A DNA stretch of 64,000 bases from an uncultured Bacteroidales bacterium (GCA_900316305.1 ONCM01000013.1:31544-95543), one strand, 5' to 3'; shown: positions 18,311 to 28,157, numbered from the stretch's first letter. Notes: generated by a model from the sequence alone, not told the origin. A program made the numbers and translations.

Positions 18311-18341
18311 CCCCACACTGCGGCTTGCGCCTTGTGTGGGG
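18311..18341. repeat. 31-nt GC-rich hairpin (CCCCACAC arms)
   Basis: CCCCACAC (18311-18318) pairs with GTGTGGGG (18334-18341); the inner GCGGC and GCGCC parts extend the stem. It stands between the mannosyltransferase stop and the RNA-methyltransferase start, both on the minus strand. It could be a terminator, a leader structure or a REP-like element. Confidence 0.65.
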
Positions 18342-18383
18342 TTATTAAAATTTTGTCTCTTCGAGACTGCTTAAGGAAAACTA

Positions 18384-19139
18384 TTAATTTTGCGCTAATT
18401 TTGCGCGGTTATCGATGCGTTCCCATTTGCGGAACCAGCTGCGGATCTTGAGGCCGATGACGCCGAAGATGGCCTCGCGGAAGATACCGGAGCTCATCTT
18501 GGAAACGCCCAACGTTCTGTCCTTGAAGACAATGGGAACCTCCACAATCTTGAATCCCAGCTTCCAAACCGTGAACTTCATCTCAATCTGGAAACCGTAA
18601 CCGATATGCTTGATCTTGTCGAAATCGATGGCGTTGAGGGTGTCGGCGCGATAGCAGACAAAGCCGGCGGTGGTGTCCTTCACGGGCACACCCAGCACGG
18701 TGCGCACGTATGCAGAACCGTAGTAGGACATCAGCAGACGACCCATCGGCCAGTTCAATACATTGACGCCCTGACAGTAACGGGAACCGACAGCCATATC
18801 GGCGTTTTGCGTTTCGCAGGCATCATACAAGCGCTGCAGGTCATGCGGGTCGTGCGAGAAGTCGGCATCCATCTCGAAAAGATAATCGTAGCCACGAGCC
18901 AGTCCCCACTTGAAGCCGTGGATGTAGGCCGTGCCCAATCCCAATTTGCCAGTGCGTTCCTCAATGAAGAGGCGTCCCTCGAATTCGGGAATCAGCGACT
19001 TCACGATATCCGCCGTGCCATCCGGCGAATTGTCGTCAATAATCAATATGTGGACATCAATCAGGTCATAAATTGCCCGGATGATGTTCTCAATGTTCTC
19101 TTTTTCCTTGTACGTCGGTATAATTACAAGTCTTTTCAT
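18384..19139 (-). CDS. polyprenyl/dolichyl-phosphate mannose synthase-like GT2 glycosyltransferase
   Basis: Encodes 251 residues, GT-A fold family 2. It shows the N-terminal VIIPTYKEKENIENII, nucleotide-binding IIDDNSPDGTADIV, GKLGLGTAYIHGFKWGL and the DXD-type MDADFSHDP. These match bacterial homologues of Dpm1 that load a sugar, usually mannose, onto a polyprenyl phosphate carrier. No C-terminal membrane domain is present, unlike GtrB-type proteins. The start at 19139 is the only plausible Met. Intergenic TTTAATG/GGTTATT repeats precede it. Confidence 0.85.
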   Translation of the reverse strand: MKRLVIIPTYKEKENIENIIRAIYDLIDVHILIIDDNSPDGTADIVKSLIPEFEGRLFIEERTGKLGLGTAYIHGFKWGLARGYDYLFEMDADFSHDPHDLQRLYDACETQNADMAVGSRYCQGVNVLNWPMGRLLMSYYGSAYVRTVLGVPVKDTTAGFVCYRADTLNAIDFDKIKHIGYGFQIEMKFTVWKLGFKIVEVPIVFKDRTLGVSKMSSGIFREAIFGVIGLKIRSWFRKWERIDNRAKLAQN

Positions 19140-19200
19140 ATATAGTTTAAGGTTTAATGTTTACGGGTTTAATAATGGTTATTGGTTATTGGTTATTGAA
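19140..19200. repeat. GGTTATT / TTTAA tandem repeats
   Basis: Three GGTTATT units and several GTTTAA-like units fill the gap upstream of the mannosyltransferase gene. Confidence 0.65.
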
Positions 19201-19239
19201 TTAGAAGGTTGATTAACGACACTATTAGTAATTTTATTG

Positions 19240-19297
19240 TTCATCGTTTTTCATCGTTTTTCATCGCTCATTCATCGCTCATTCATCGCATCATCGC
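19240..19297. repeat. CGATGA-type tandem array after the EEP-family gene
   Basis: On the minus strand the array reads as repeats of CGATGAAAAA and CGATGAATGAG. The first unit contains the stop codon of the endonuclease/exonuclease/phosphatase gene. The same motif recurs at 34421-34556. Confidence 0.85.
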
Positions 19298-20310
19298 GTC
19301 AGCACAATGTACACCGGCAAATGGTCGCTATAGCCGCCTTGGTAGTTGCCGCCGGCGAAAGTACGGTAGGGATAGTCCATGTAGGAGCCGGATTTGGTAA
19401 ACAAGTAGTCTTTGCGGAAGATGTGTGCCGAGCGGAACTTATAGGTGCCCGGAACCGCATTCACGAGTCCGCCGGAGATGATGATGTTGTCGAGCATCTC
19501 CCAAGAGTCGCGATAAGCGTAAGAGCCAAGACCGTCGCGGAAAAGTTTCCACATCGGGTTGTAAAGGTCGTATTGGGTGAGATTTTCGGGCTTCGTTTTG
19601 GTGTTCATCTCCGCAATAATGCACTTGGAGGTCGGATTGTCGTTCAAGTCTCCCATGTAGATAAACTTGGCGTTGGGACGAGAATGGAGCACGGAATCGG
19701 CAATCTGACGGCCCAGCTGACCGGCTGCAATACGGCCGGGAAGGCTCCGTTTCTCGCCACCCGACTTGGAAGGCCAGTGGTTGACGACAATGTCCAAAGT
19801 GTCAACACCGTCCAAAATGCCGGTCATCAGCCATTGGTCACGGGTGATAAAGTCGGGGTTGTTGGGGACAATCGTCGGGAAAGCTCTGGTACTGAGAATT
19901 TTGAAACGGGAGGCATCATAGAAGAAGGCCACATCCACACCACGGCGATCGGGTGATTCGTGGTGACAAACAGAGAGACGATAGGGTTTCAGGAGTTCGG
20001 TAGCTGCCAGATCCAGCAGAACCTGTTCGTTTTCAATTTCGGAAACCCCCAGCACCACCAGGCCGCCCTCCAGCCTTGCCATCTCGGCAATCACTTTAGA
20101 GAGACTCTTTAACTTAGCCTCGTAACGCGCTGAACCCCAGCGGTAATCACCGTCAGGAAGAAACTGTTCGTCGTTCTTGAGCGGATCGTCAATCGTATCA
20201 AATAGGTTTTCAACATTATAAAAGCCTACAACCGCCTTATTATGAGACGATTGCGCAATCGCGCACAGGGTCATCACGCACAGGACTAGTATCAAGGATA
20301 TCTTTCTCAT
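19291..20310 (-). CDS. exported endonuclease/exonuclease/phosphatase family protein
   Basis: Encodes 339 residues with a signal peptide (MRKISLILVLCVMTLCAIAQ). The EEP fold is seen from FYNVENLFDTID, GVSEIENEQVL (catalytic Glu), RRGVDVAFFYD, DIVVNHWPSKSGG (catalytic His), YMGDLNDNPTS (GDxN) and the closing GGYSDHLPVYI (SDH). The substrate may be nucleic acid, a phosphoester or a phospholipid. The start at 20310 is fixed by a TATTTTTG box 20 nt upstream. The stop codon is part of the CGATGA array. Confidence 0.85.
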   Translation of the reverse strand: MRKISLILVLCVMTLCAIAQSSHNKAVVGFYNVENLFDTIDDPLKNDEQFLPDGDYRWGSARYEAKLKSLSKVIAEMARLEGGLVVLGVSEIENEQVLLDLAATELLKPYRLSVCHHESPDRRGVDVAFFYDASRFKILSTRAFPTIVPNNPDFITRDQWLMTGILDGVDTLDIVVNHWPSKSGGEKRSLPGRIAAGQLGRQIADSVLHSRPNAKFIYMGDLNDNPTSKCIIAEMNTKTKPENLTQYDLYNPMWKLFRDGLGSYAYRDSWEMLDNIIISGGLVNAVPGTYKFRSAHIFRKDYLFTKSGSYMDYPYRTFAGGNYQGGYSDHLPVYIVLTR

Positions 20311-20330
20311 ACTGTATTTTTCAAAACCTG

Positions 20331-20338
20331 CAAAAATA
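20331..20338 (-). promoter_or_regulatory. -7 box TATTTTTG of the EEP-family gene
   Basis: TAnnTTTG box 20 nt upstream of the ATG at 20310. Confidence 0.65.
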
Positions 20339-20411
20339 CAAAAAATATCGTACCGAACAATCAACAATAATTTTGGTTTTTTAGTGAAGAATGACGGAAA
20401 GGGCAATGAAA

Positions 20412-20437
20412 AGGGCGCAGCCCAACGACCGCGCCCT
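20412..20437 (-). terminator. terminator after the vWA lipoprotein gene
   Basis: AGGGCGC (20412-20418) pairs with GCGCCCT (20431-20437); on the minus strand the stem is followed by TTTTCATT. It lies 24 nt past the stop at 20461. Confidence 0.65.
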
Positions 20438-20460
20438 ATTGGAAAAATATGTATTCTTAA

Positions 20461-21597
20461 TTATTTCTTGCCGTTGTTGACATTAGCCAGCGTTTGGACA
20501 AATTGTCTGGCGCTCTCCTGCATGTGGACGAAATCATCGCCCAAAGAGGTGGTACAGTCGAGAACAAGAATGATCATGGCACTGTTCTTCTCCTCTGAGA
20601 CGGTGGTCGAACTTGCCGGATTGAATTCAGTCTCTTTATCCCACGCACCAGTGCTGGTTTGCTTCCACAGTTTGATATTGTTCAAATCCGTTTGTGAGAC
20701 GGGACTGCCATCCAAGTAAGTCATATTTTGGAACATGAAGGTGTAATATGCTCCTTGTGAGGCAGAAGAGGGTATAGAAGAAGCCCCTTGGGAAAAACCG
20801 TAGTATATCACATTGTCAAGCGTTCTAGTGCCGTTGGAAGTGCGACGATACGTGGCCTCGATGAATTTCGTCGAGGTGGTGGCCGACGCGACGTTGTCGA
20901 ACGTGAAACGCAGACGCTGACCGTCATCATAACCGCCAGGCACATTCACGCCCAAATTCACAGAAGTGGAGATGGAATAGAGGCTGGAGGCAATCTCGGA
21001 GAAACGTGCCATAGCCTCACTCATATTCGACACCTGAAACACATTGTTGTCGCTGCTGGAAAGCTTCCGCAAGGTCTCCATAAACTGAGCCTCGTCAGTA
21101 ACATCGCTACCCTTCAACCCGATGGAATAGGCCGAAACGTTCACGCCATGTATCGGCTGATTCATGATCATGTCGTGCAAGGCATTGCGATAAGCGGTGG
21201 TACTGCCATAACCTTCCGGGTCGTATTGACTATTGGCGGTCGAAATGTTGTCCAGGCCGTCTGTGAAGGTCACCAAAGCGACATTCTTCAATTCCACAGG
21301 CTTAGGATATGCCCTCAATTTCTTCAAGGCCGTATAATCAGCATAAAACAATGCCGTGCCGTTGCCCGGAGTCAGGTTGCTGATAAAATCATTGAATTTT
21401 TGGTACGTGGAACTATTCAAGAGCGTTATGTCTTTCACGTACAACTGGTTGTTAAACCCGATAACCCCCAAATAAATCCCCTCCTTGGCACTAGGTGTAG
21501 GCGTAGGTTGAGGCTGAACGGGGTCTTTATCGCAGGCTCCGCCCAAGATGATGAGCAAAACTGCGAAACAAAGCGGAATAATTGTTTTTTTCAACAT
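20461..21597 (-). CDS. vWA-domain lipoprotein
   Basis: Encodes 378 residues. It begins with a lipoprotein signal peptide ending in the lipobox LGGAC, then a Pro-rich linker. The von Willebrand A-like region has a degenerate metal site near KNVALVTFTDGLDNIS and VSAYSIGLKGSD; the usual N-terminal DxSxS is replaced (IYLGVIGFNNQLYVKD). A late segment (MIILVLDCTTSLGDDF) carries a DxTxS-like box, suggesting a rearranged or second vWA-like strand. The ligand is unknown, probably at the outer-membrane surface. Confidence 0.7.
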   Translation of the reverse strand: MLKKTIIPLCFAVLLIILGGACDKDPVQPQPTPTPSAKEGIYLGVIGFNNQLYVKDITLLNSSTYQKFNDFISNLTPGNGTALFYADYTALKKLRAYPKPVELKNVALVTFTDGLDNISTANSQYDPEGYGSTTAYRNALHDMIMNQPIHGVNVSAYSIGLKGSDVTDEAQFMETLRKLSSSDNNVFQVSNMSEAMARFSEIASSLYSISTSVNLGVNVPGGYDDGQRLRFTFDNVASATTSTKFIEATYRRTSNGTRTLDNVIYYGFSQGASSIPSSASQGAYYTFMFQNMTYLDGSPVSQTDLNNIKLWKQTSTGAWDKETEFNPASSTTVSEEKNSAMIILVLDCTTSLGDDFVHMQESARQFVQTLANVNNGKK

Positions 21598-21599
21598 AG

Positions 21600-21655
21600 G
21601 ATTGGTTATTAAGTTTATAAATTTCGAATTATGAATTATGAATTATGAATTGCAT
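21600..21655. repeat. ATTATGA tandem array covering the asd stop codon
   Basis: Repeats of GAATTATGAATT. On the minus strand the last codons of asd (FIIHNS, stop) are built from the same units. Confidence 0.8.
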
Positions 21656-22612
21656 AATTTGGACGGCGTTGGTGGCAGCGCCTTTGCGGAGGTTGTCGGC
21701 CACCACCCAAAGGTTCAGGGAGTTGGGCTGTGAGAAGTCGCGGCGGATACGTCCGACGAAGACATCGTCCAAACCCTCAGCATATTTCGGCATAGGATAG
21801 ACATTCTCGGCGGGCGCGTCCAACACCTTCACGCCGGGCATATTGTTCAGGAGCTCGTAAACTTCGGCGAGGTCGTAATCCTGATGGAACTCCACATTCA
21901 CGGCTTCGGAATGGCCACCCGTAACAGGCACACGCACAACCGTGGAGGTGACCTGTATATTGTTATCTCTCAAAATCTTACGAGTCTCATTCAACAGTTT
22001 CATCTCTTCGGTAGTGTAACCGTTGTCGGTGAAATTACCACCGTGGGGGAAGAGGTTCATGTCGATGGGATGCGGATAGGCGGGTTCGCAAGGCTGACCG
22101 GCACGTTCGCTCATCAGCTGATCCACGGCCTTCTTGCCCGTGCCCGTGATAGACTGGTAGGTCGCCACCACCAATCTCTTGATTTTGAAACGCTTATGTA
22201 AGGGAGCCAGTGCCATCACCATCTGAATGGTGGAGCAGTTGGGGTTGGCAATGATCTTGTCGTTCGGAGTAATGACATCACCGTTGATTTCGGGAACCAC
22301 CAGCGGAATGTTCGGGTCGCTGCGCCATGCGGCGGAATTGTCGATGACCACCGTACCGACGGCGGCGAATTTCGGGGCATATTCGAGGGAGGCGGAACTA
22401 CCTGCTGAGAAGATGGCGAAATCCGGTTTCTGCGCTATGGCATCCTCCACGGACACTACGGCGACCTCACGGTCTCCGAACATCACCTTCTTTCCGACAG
22501 ATTTTGAAGAGGCGGCCGGAATGAATTCGCAGTCCGCAAAACCTCTTTCAACCAACACTTTACGCATAACTCCACCTACCAATCCGGTGGCTCCGACAAG
22601 AGCGATTTTCAT
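21629..22612 (-). CDS. asd: aspartate-semialdehyde dehydrogenase
   Basis: Encodes 327 residues. It reduces aspartyl phosphate to aspartate semialdehyde in Lys/Thr/Met and diaminopimelate synthesis. The NADP-binding motif is MKIALVGATGLVGGVM, the catalytic Cys is in ANPNCSTIQMVMALAPL, and the catalytic His region is VRVPVTGGHSEAVNV. The C-terminal FIIHNS is encoded by an ATTATGA microsatellite that continues past the stop, so the native tail may differ. A TACTTTTG box lies 51 nt upstream, back-to-back with the promoter of the divergent lamin-tail gene. Confidence 0.93.
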   Translation of the reverse strand: MKIALVGATGLVGGVMRKVLVERGFADCEFIPAASSKSVGKKVMFGDREVAVVSVEDAIAQKPDFAIFSAGSSASLEYAPKFAAVGTVVIDNSAAWRSDPNIPLVVPEINGDVITPNDKIIANPNCSTIQMVMALAPLHKRFKIKRLVVATYQSITGTGKKAVDQLMSERAGQPCEPAYPHPIDMNLFPHGGNFTDNGYTTEEMKLLNETRKILRDNNIQVTSTVVRVPVTGGHSEAVNVEFHQDYDLAEVYELLNNMPGVKVLDAPAENVYPMPKYAEGLDDVFVGRIRRDFSQPNSLNLWVVADNLRKGAATNAVQIMQFIIHNS

Positions 22613-22663
22613 AATTTTTTGATTAATCTAAAAAAAGTTATCAACAATACTTGATTTACGCGG

Positions 22664-22671
22664 CAAAAGTA
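22664..22671 (-). promoter_or_regulatory. -7 box TACTTTTG of asd
   Basis: TAnnTTTG box on the minus strand. It is separated by a single base from the divergent box at 22673. Confidence 0.65.
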
Positions 22672-22672
22672 G

Positions 22673-22680
22673 TATTTTTG
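22673..22680 (+). promoter_or_regulatory. -7 box TATTTTTG of the lamin-tail gene
   Basis: TAnnTTTG box 26 nt upstream of the ATG at 22707. Confidence 0.65.
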
Positions 22681-22706
22681 CAAACATAAAACCTAAACAA
22701 AAAATT

Positions 22707-24437
22707 ATGAACGTAAAAACTTTGAAAGCATTGTTGCTTATTGAAATTTTTTTTGTGATCCACAATGGGCTTCTGGGACAAACAAACTCAGAACCAAAAC
22801 GTTACGACATTGTTTTTAGTGAAATAATGTCCAAGCCAACCCCACAAATCGGGCTGCCGGCGGTGGAATACATTGAGTTGCACAACCGTCTCCCCTACCC
22901 CTGCAAGCTGCAAAAATGGCGGCTCACGTTGGGAAATACCGCCAAAAACCTTCCAGACATCACCATCGACAGTGGCGGATACGTGGTGCTTATCGCACAG
23001 AAAAACGAGGAGGCTTTTGCCCCGTATTGCGACCATCTCGTCACCCTTTCTTCGCTCTCCATCACCGATGGCGGACAGGCACTTACGCTATACAACGCCA
23101 ATGGAGAAGTCATCCATTACGTGAGTTTTAAGTCCTCTTGGCACAGCGAGCAAATCAAGAAGGAAGGAGGTTGGTCGTTGGAGATGATCGACGAGGATTG
23201 GCCTTGTGCAGGTCCATGGAACTGGGACTCCTCCATTGACCCCAGCGGCGGCACGCCTGGTAAGCCTAATTCTATCCGCAACACAATGTACAACAACGAT
23301 ATGCCAGCGATTTCGGGAGTCACCATGGTTGACTCGGCTACGTTACGAGTCCATTTTACCAAAACCTTGACGGAAGATGTGCTTGACAACGAAGAGCTGT
23401 TCCGGACGGAACCGTATGTCAACATCCAGAAAATTAGCGAGATGCCTCCTAACTTCGCTTCTCTTGACATCCGATTTGCAGAATCCCTGCAACCCGACCT
23501 CCGCTATCAGCTGCATCTTTCGGGTGAACTGCAAGATTGCGGCGGGAACCGCTATTCCGTACAAGAGGAGATACCGTTTGGCATTGCAGTTCCACCCGAA
23601 CGGAACGATCTGGTCATCAACGAAATCCTGACCAATCCATTGGACGGGGAGGCTGCAGATTATCTGGAAATCTACAACCGCTCCGAGCATATCATCGATT
23701 TGAAAGATATCAAGGTCGGATATGGCGGGGACACCCTGCCCCAAAAAGCGATTACCGCCGCTTCGAAGGGGTGGCAGCTGCTCCCGAAAAGCTATGTGGC
23801 GCTGTGCAAACAACGTGAGATCACCCTACAGCAGTACATCTGCAAAGACGCATCCCGATTGCTGGAGTGCGACTCGTTGCCGGACTTTGCCATCGGAAAG
23901 GGAACTATCCATTTGACAGACAGAAGTTTGCGACCGATTGACAAATTCGCTTACTCGGAAGAGATGCACTATCCCAAACTCTTGACTACCAAGGGCGTGA
24001 GTCTGGAGCGACTCTATCCGAACTTGCCCACGCAGGACGCGAGCAACTGGCGGTCGGCTGCGGAAGATGCAGGATTTGGAACTCCGGGGTACCAAAACTC
24101 CCAAAGCGGTTCCGCACTGGCAACGGACGAATTCGAGATTGTTCCAAATGTCTTTTCGCCCGACAATGACGGTTTTGAGGACTATGCAGAGATTCTCTGC
24201 ACGTTCAAAGAGGAGGAGAACCGCACGACCGTCATCATCTACAACAACCAAGGATATCCCGTCAAACATCTAACAAACAATGTGCTATGCGGAACGATGG
24301 CCCGTTTCCGCTGGGATGGAGATGACGACAAACTACAATCCGCTCCGGCGGGCATGTATGTGGTACAAATTGAAAGCTGGAATCTGCGCTCGCAAAAGAC
24401 AACACGAAAGCGTAAGGTGGTCTCTATCTATCGATAG
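22707..24437 (+). CDS. secreted lamin-tail-domain protein with gliding/CHU-type C-terminus
   Basis: Encodes 576 residues with an N-terminal signal peptide (to about residue 24). Two lamin-tail-like units are visible: IVFSEIMSKPTPQIGLPAVE with YIELHNR (about 33-60) and LVINEILTNPLDGEAADYLE with IYNRS (about 305). The C-terminus has PNVFSPDNDGFEDY and AGMYVVQIES, the pattern of the gliding-motility/CHU-type C-terminal domain used with type IX secretion. It is probably a surface or extracellular protein. Its last 14 nt overlap the convergent metallo-β-lactamase-fold gene. Confidence 0.78.
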   Translation: MNVKTLKALLLIEIFFVIHNGLLGQTNSEPKRYDIVFSEIMSKPTPQIGLPAVEYIELHNRLPYPCKLQKWRLTLGNTAKNLPDITIDSGGYVVLIAQKNEEAFAPYCDHLVTLSSLSITDGGQALTLYNANGEVIHYVSFKSSWHSEQIKKEGGWSLEMIDEDWPCAGPWNWDSSIDPSGGTPGKPNSIRNTMYNNDMPAISGVTMVDSATLRVHFTKTLTEDVLDNEELFRTEPYVNIQKISEMPPNFASLDIRFAESLQPDLRYQLHLSGELQDCGGNRYSVQEEIPFGIAVPPERNDLVINEILTNPLDGEAADYLEIYNRSEHIIDLKDIKVGYGGDTLPQKAITAASKGWQLLPKSYVALCKQREITLQQYICKDASRLLECDSLPDFAIGKGTIHLTDRSLRPIDKFAYSEEMHYPKLLTTKGVSLERLYPNLPTQDASNWRSAAEDAGFGTPGYQNSQSGSALATDEFEIVPNVFSPDNDGFEDYAEILCTFKEEENRTTVIIYNNQGYPVKHLTNNVLCGTMARFRWDGDDDKLQSAPAGMYVVQIESWNLRSQKTTRKRKVVSIYR

Positions 24438-25191
24438 TCGCCTGCAAACCATCGTAGCCCAAGGTCACATGCGGTGGTAGCATCTTCTCCACATCGGCGT
24501 ATAGGCCCATGTGGTGGGAAGAGTGTGTCAGGAAGGCGCGTTTGGGTTTAAGGATGTCTATAAAGTTCAACGCCTGTTCGAGGTTGAAGTGGGAATAGTG
24601 CTTATCATGGTGCAACGCATTGACCACCAGCACTTCCAAACCTTGCAGGAGGGCCATTTCAGATTCCGCCACGAAGCTAGCGTCCGTGATGTAAGCGAAC
24701 GGGCCGATCCGGTAGCCTAAGATGGGAAGGGTAAGATGCCGAACTTGAATAGGCTGTATTTCAACATTTTGGACGTAGAACTTATCATGTCGGACGGCAT
24801 GGAGTTGGAATGCGGGCGCACCCGGATAGGGATGTTCCTTGAAAGCATAGTCGTAGTCCTTCCGCACGACGTTCAGTACGCGTTGCATACCGTAGATGTC
24901 CATAGGTTTCTGTCGCCGGAAATAGATAGGCCGAATATCGTCCAACCCGGCCAGGTGATCTTTGTGCTCGTGCGTGAGAAGCACGGCATCCACATCTGTA
25001 ATTCGCTCACGCAAAAGCTGTTGACGGAGATCCGGACCGGAATCAATGAGCAGGTGCACACCATCAACCTCCACGAAAGCGGAGGTGCGCAGACGGTGGT
25101 CGCGCGGATCCGCAGAACGGCAGACCTCGCATTGGCAACCCACCACCGGAACGCCCTGTGAGGTACCTGTACCCAATAATGTAATCTTCAT
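24424..25191 (-). CDS. MBL-fold metallohydrolase (PhnP-like)
   Basis: Encodes 255 residues starting MKITLLGTGTSQGVPVVGC. The zinc-binding box is LLTHEHKDHLAGLDDI (HxHxDH); further ligands appear in AYITDASF and FLTHSSHHMG. CQCEVC in the N-terminal loop resembles the structural zinc site of PhnP-type phosphodiesterases. The substrate is not predictable. Two adjacent ATGs (25194 and 25191) follow a TATTTTTG box; the longer frame to 25266 would include the promoter and the clpB terminator and is not credible. Confidence 0.83.
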   Translation of the reverse strand: MKITLLGTGTSQGVPVVGCQCEVCRSADPRDHRLRTSAFVEVDGVHLLIDSGPDLRQQLLRERITDVDAVLLTHEHKDHLAGLDDIRPIYFRRQKPMDIYGMQRVLNVVRKDYDYAFKEHPYPGAPAFQLHAVRHDKFYVQNVEIQPIQVRHLTLPILGYRIGPFAYITDASFVAESEMALLQGLEVLVVNALHHDKHYSHFNLEQALNFIDILKPKRAFLTHSSHHMGLYADVEKMLPPHVTLGYDGLQATIDR

Positions 25192-25216
25192 CATAAACGA
25201 TCCGAAAAAAGCGCGG

Positions 25217-25224
25217 CAAAAATA
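25217..25224 (-). promoter_or_regulatory. -7 box TATTTTTG of the MBL gene
   Basis: Lies between the clpB terminator U-tract and the MBL start, on the minus strand. Confidence 0.65.
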
Positions 25225-25231
25225 CAAAAAA

Positions 25232-25272
25232 AGAGAAATGGAGCCGCCCATTTCAGGCAGTTCCATTTCTCT
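25232..25272 (-). terminator. clpB terminator
   Basis: AGAGAAATGGA (25232-25242) pairs perfectly with 25262-25272. On the minus strand the stem is followed by a run of seven T. It lies 20 nt after the clpB stop and ends 7 nt before the next -7 box. Confidence 0.9.
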
Positions 25273-25292
25273 CTGCTTAATATTGTAGTAGC

Positions 25293-27893
25293 TTACTTTT
25301 TCTTGTAGAAGACAAACTTGCCGTCGTCCAAGGAATCGACCATGATGGTGTCGCCGGGCGCGATTTCATCAGAAAGCAGCAGCTTCGAGAGCTCGTTCAT
25401 AATCTGCTTTTGGATGACTCGTTTCAGCGGACGGGCACCGAACATCGGATCGTAGCCCAAGTCGGCCAAGAGCTTCATCGCGTAGTCGCTGAACTCGATG
25501 TTCAGGTTGCGCTGTGCCAACAGACTGCGCAAGTTGTTGAGTTGCAAGTTAATGATATCCTTGATCTCACGCTTCGACAGCGGCTGGAACATCACAATCT
25601 CGTCGATACGGTTCAGGAACTCGGGCTTCAACGTCTTCTTCAACATCTCGTTGAGTTCGGCCTTGGTTTTCTGGAAAATCTCCTCCTCGGACTGTCCGTT
25701 CGAATTGGTGTAATTCTCTTGGATGATATTCGAGCCAAGGTTGGACGTCATGATGATGATGGTGTTCTTGAAGTCGGCCACCCTACCCTTGTTGTCAGTG
25801 AGTCGCCCGTCGTCGAGCACTTGCAGCAGCACATTGAACACGTCGGGATGTGCTTTCTCGATTTCGTCGAACAGGATCACAGAGTAGGGTTTCCGGCGCA
25901 CCTTTTCGGTGAGCTGACCGCCCTCGTCGTACCCCACGTATCCTGGAGGCGAACCGATAAGTCGGGAGACGGAGTAGGACTCCTGGAACTCGCTCATATC
26001 GAACCGCGTCATGGCCTCCTCCGTGTTGAAGAGGTACTCGGCCAACGCCTTGGCCAGCTCGGTCTTACCGACACCCGTGGTGCCCATGAAGATGAAGGAA
26101 CCCAACGGTCTGCGTGCGTCCTGCAAGCCGGCACGGCTGCGGCGGATGGCGTCAGAAACAGCGGTGATAGCCTCATCCTGACCGATGACACGTTTGTGCA
26201 ATTCCTCTTCCAAGTGCAGCAGTTTCGATTTCTCGCTCTGCATCATCTTGGTGACGGGGATGCCGGTCCAGCGCGCCACCACCTCGGCGATGTCGTCGGC
26301 GGTGACTTTTTCATCGATCATGGCATTGCCATCTTGCAGTTTTTCCAGTTCTTCCTGAAGCTTAACGATCTGGTCCTCATCGTTTTTGATGAGTCCGTAG
26401 CGAAGTTCCGCCACTCGACCGTAGTTGCCCTGGCGTTCTTGGTCGGCAGCTTCCAGCTTATAGGCTTCGATTTCGTCCTTGCAGTGCTGGATTTTGTCCA
26501 TAATTTCCTTCTCGCTGCGCCATTTCGTGGAAAGCGCGTTGCGTTTCTCCTGCAATTCAGCGATGGTCTTGCTCAGTTGCTCCACCTTCGCATCATCTTT
26601 CTCGATTTTCAGCGCCTCGCGCTCAATTTCGAGTTGGGAGATACGGTGTTGCACATCGTCCAGTTCTTCGGGCACGGAGTTGATCTCCAGTTTCAACTTG
26701 GCAGCGGCCTCATCGATCAGGTCGATGGCTTTATCGGGCAGGAAACGGTCGCCGATATACCGTTGTGACAGCTCCACAGCCGCGATGATAGCCTCGTCCA
26801 TAATCTTCACCTGATGGTGATTCTCATAACGTTCCTTCAGTCCACGAAGGATGGAGATGGCGCTGTATTTGTCTGGTTCATCGATTTTTACCGGTTGGAA
26901 ACGACGCTCCAAAGCCTTGTCTTTCTCGAAGTATTTCTGGTACTCGTCCAGCGTGGTGGCACCGATGGAACGCAGTTCGCCACGAGCCAGAGCGGGTTTC
27001 AAGATGTTGGCGGCATCCATGGCACCTTCGCCGGATGCGCCCGCACCCACGAGGGTGTGGATTTCATCGATGAAGAGGATGATTTCGCCGTTCGACTCGA
27101 TCACCTCGTTCACGACGCTCTTCAGACGCTCCTCAAACTCACCTTTGTACTTGGCACCGGCAATCAACGCACCCATATCCAAAGAGTACAACTTCTTGGT
27201 TTTCAGATTCTCGGGAACATCGCCGCTCACCAGACGTTGTGCCAGACCTTCGGCGATGGCCGTCTTGCCGACACCCGCCTCACCGATCAGGATCGGGTTG
27301 TTCTTGGTACGGCGCGACAAGATCTGCAGCACCCGACGGATCTCCTCGTCACGGCCGATGACTGGGTCAAGTTTGCCCTTCTTGGCCATCTCGTTGAGAT
27401 TCTTGGCGTACTTGTTCAGCGCGTTGTAGGTTTCCTCTTGGTTCTCACCGGAAACTTTCTTGCCGTTATGCAGTTCCGCGATAGCGGCTTTCAGGCCTTT
27501 CTCCGTGACGCCAGCATCTTTCAGCATCTGAGCGGCTTGACCGCCGGCCATGAGAACACCGTAGAGCAGATGTTCCAGCGCCATGTACTCGTCGCCAGAG
27601 CTGTCGCAGAACATAGCGGCCTTTTGCATAGCGGTTTGCGTGGTACCGCCGAGGTAGATTTCATTACCGCTGCTCTTGGGCAGACGGTTGATTTCGCGCT
27701 CCACCGCCTGCTTGAGCGTGGCGGGGTTGCACGACTGTTTCTTCAGCAGGAAAGGAATGACGTTGTCATCCGTGTCGAGCATGGATTTGAGGATGTGCAG
27801 GGTATCAACCTGCTGATTCTGATTGCGCGCCGCCAACATCTGGGCATTGCCAATCACTTCTTGGGTTTTAATTGTTAAGTTATTAGGGTTCAT
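25293..27893 (-). CDS. clpB: ATP-dependent disaggregase ClpB
   Basis: Encodes 866 residues with complete ClpB architecture: N-domain repeats (to about 145), first AAA+ ring with Walker [11 protein letters not shown] and [11 protein letters not shown], the long middle coiled-coil domain (about 410-520), a second AAA+ ring with GTTGVGKTE and [12 protein letters not shown], then the C-terminal D2 small domain. It extracts polypeptides from aggregates together with DnaK/DnaJ. A strong terminator follows. No clear TAnnTTTG box was found upstream, only an AT-rich leader. Confidence 0.95.
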   Translation of the reverse strand: MNPNNLTIKTQEVIGNAQMLAARNQNQQVDTLHILKSMLDTDDNVIPFLLKKQSCNPATLKQAVEREINRLPKSSGNEIYLGGTTQTAMQKAAMFCDSSGDEYMALEHLLYGVLMAGGQAAQMLKDAGVTEKGLKAAIAELHNGKKVSGENQEETYNALNKYAKNLNEMAKKGKLDPVIGRDEEIRRVLQILSRRTKNNPILIGEAGVGKTAIAEGLAQRLVSGDVPENLKTKKLYSLDMGALIAGAKYKGEFEERLKSVVNEVIESNGEIILFIDEIHTLVGAGASGEGAMDAANILKPALARGELRSIGATTLDEYQKYFEKDKALERRFQPVKIDEPDKYSAISILRGLKERYENHHQVKIMDEAIIAAVELSQRYIGDRFLPDKAIDLIDEAAAKLKLEINSVPEELDDVQHRISQLEIEREALKIEKDDAKVEQLSKTIAELQEKRNALSTKWRSEKEIMDKIQHCKDEIEAYKLEAADQERQGNYGRVAELRYGLIKNDEDQIVKLQEELEKLQDGNAMIDEKVTADDIAEVVARWTGIPVTKMMQSEKSKLLHLEEELHKRVIGQDEAITAVSDAIRRSRAGLQDARRPLGSFIFMGTTGVGKTELAKALAEYLFNTEEAMTRFDMSEFQESYSVSRLIGSPPGYVGYDEGGQLTEKVRRKPYSVILFDEIEKAHPDVFNVLLQVLDDGRLTDNKGRVADFKNTIIIMTSNLGSNIIQENYTNSNGQSEEEIFQKTKAELNEMLKKTLKPEFLNRIDEIVMFQPLSKREIKDIINLQLNNLRSLLAQRNLNIEFSDYAMKLLADLGYDPMFGARPLKRVIQKQIMNELSKLLLSDEIAPGDTIMVDSLDDGKFVFYKKK

Positions 27894-28104
27894 ATTTTCA
27901 AAATTTAAGGGGTTAATAATTCAGTGAGCAGTTAGCAGTTAGTAGTTAGTAGTTAGCAGTTTAAGGGAAACGTGATAGCTAACAGCCAACAGCTAAAAGC
28001 TAAAAGCACGAAACTAATTGCAAATATATTGCCAACGCCAAAAACATGACAAATTGTCAGTAAAAGTCGATTTCTTGACATATTTAATATATTGAAGGAA
28101 ATGT
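27894..28104. repeat. intergenic TTAGCAG / AAGCTAA repeat region
   Basis: Contains AGTTAGCAGTTAGTAGTTAG units (about 27925-27962) and GCTAACAGCCAACAGCTAAA units (about 27977-28008). They relate to the arrays at 5450 and 9110. Nothing coding is seen. Confidence 0.7.
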
Positions 28105-28112
28105 TATCTTTG
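28105..28112 (+). promoter_or_regulatory. -7 box TATCTTTG of the cca operon
   Basis: TAnnTTTG box 45 nt upstream of the ATG at 28158. Confidence 0.6.
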
Positions 28113-28157
28113 CAGCCTCGTTGAAAAAAGGCGAGGTTGTTTACGAATCACGATCTA

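Noticed and set aside
25410-26768. 452-residue open frame opposite clpB
   Set aside because: Shadow of clpB; no motif, promoter or start context.
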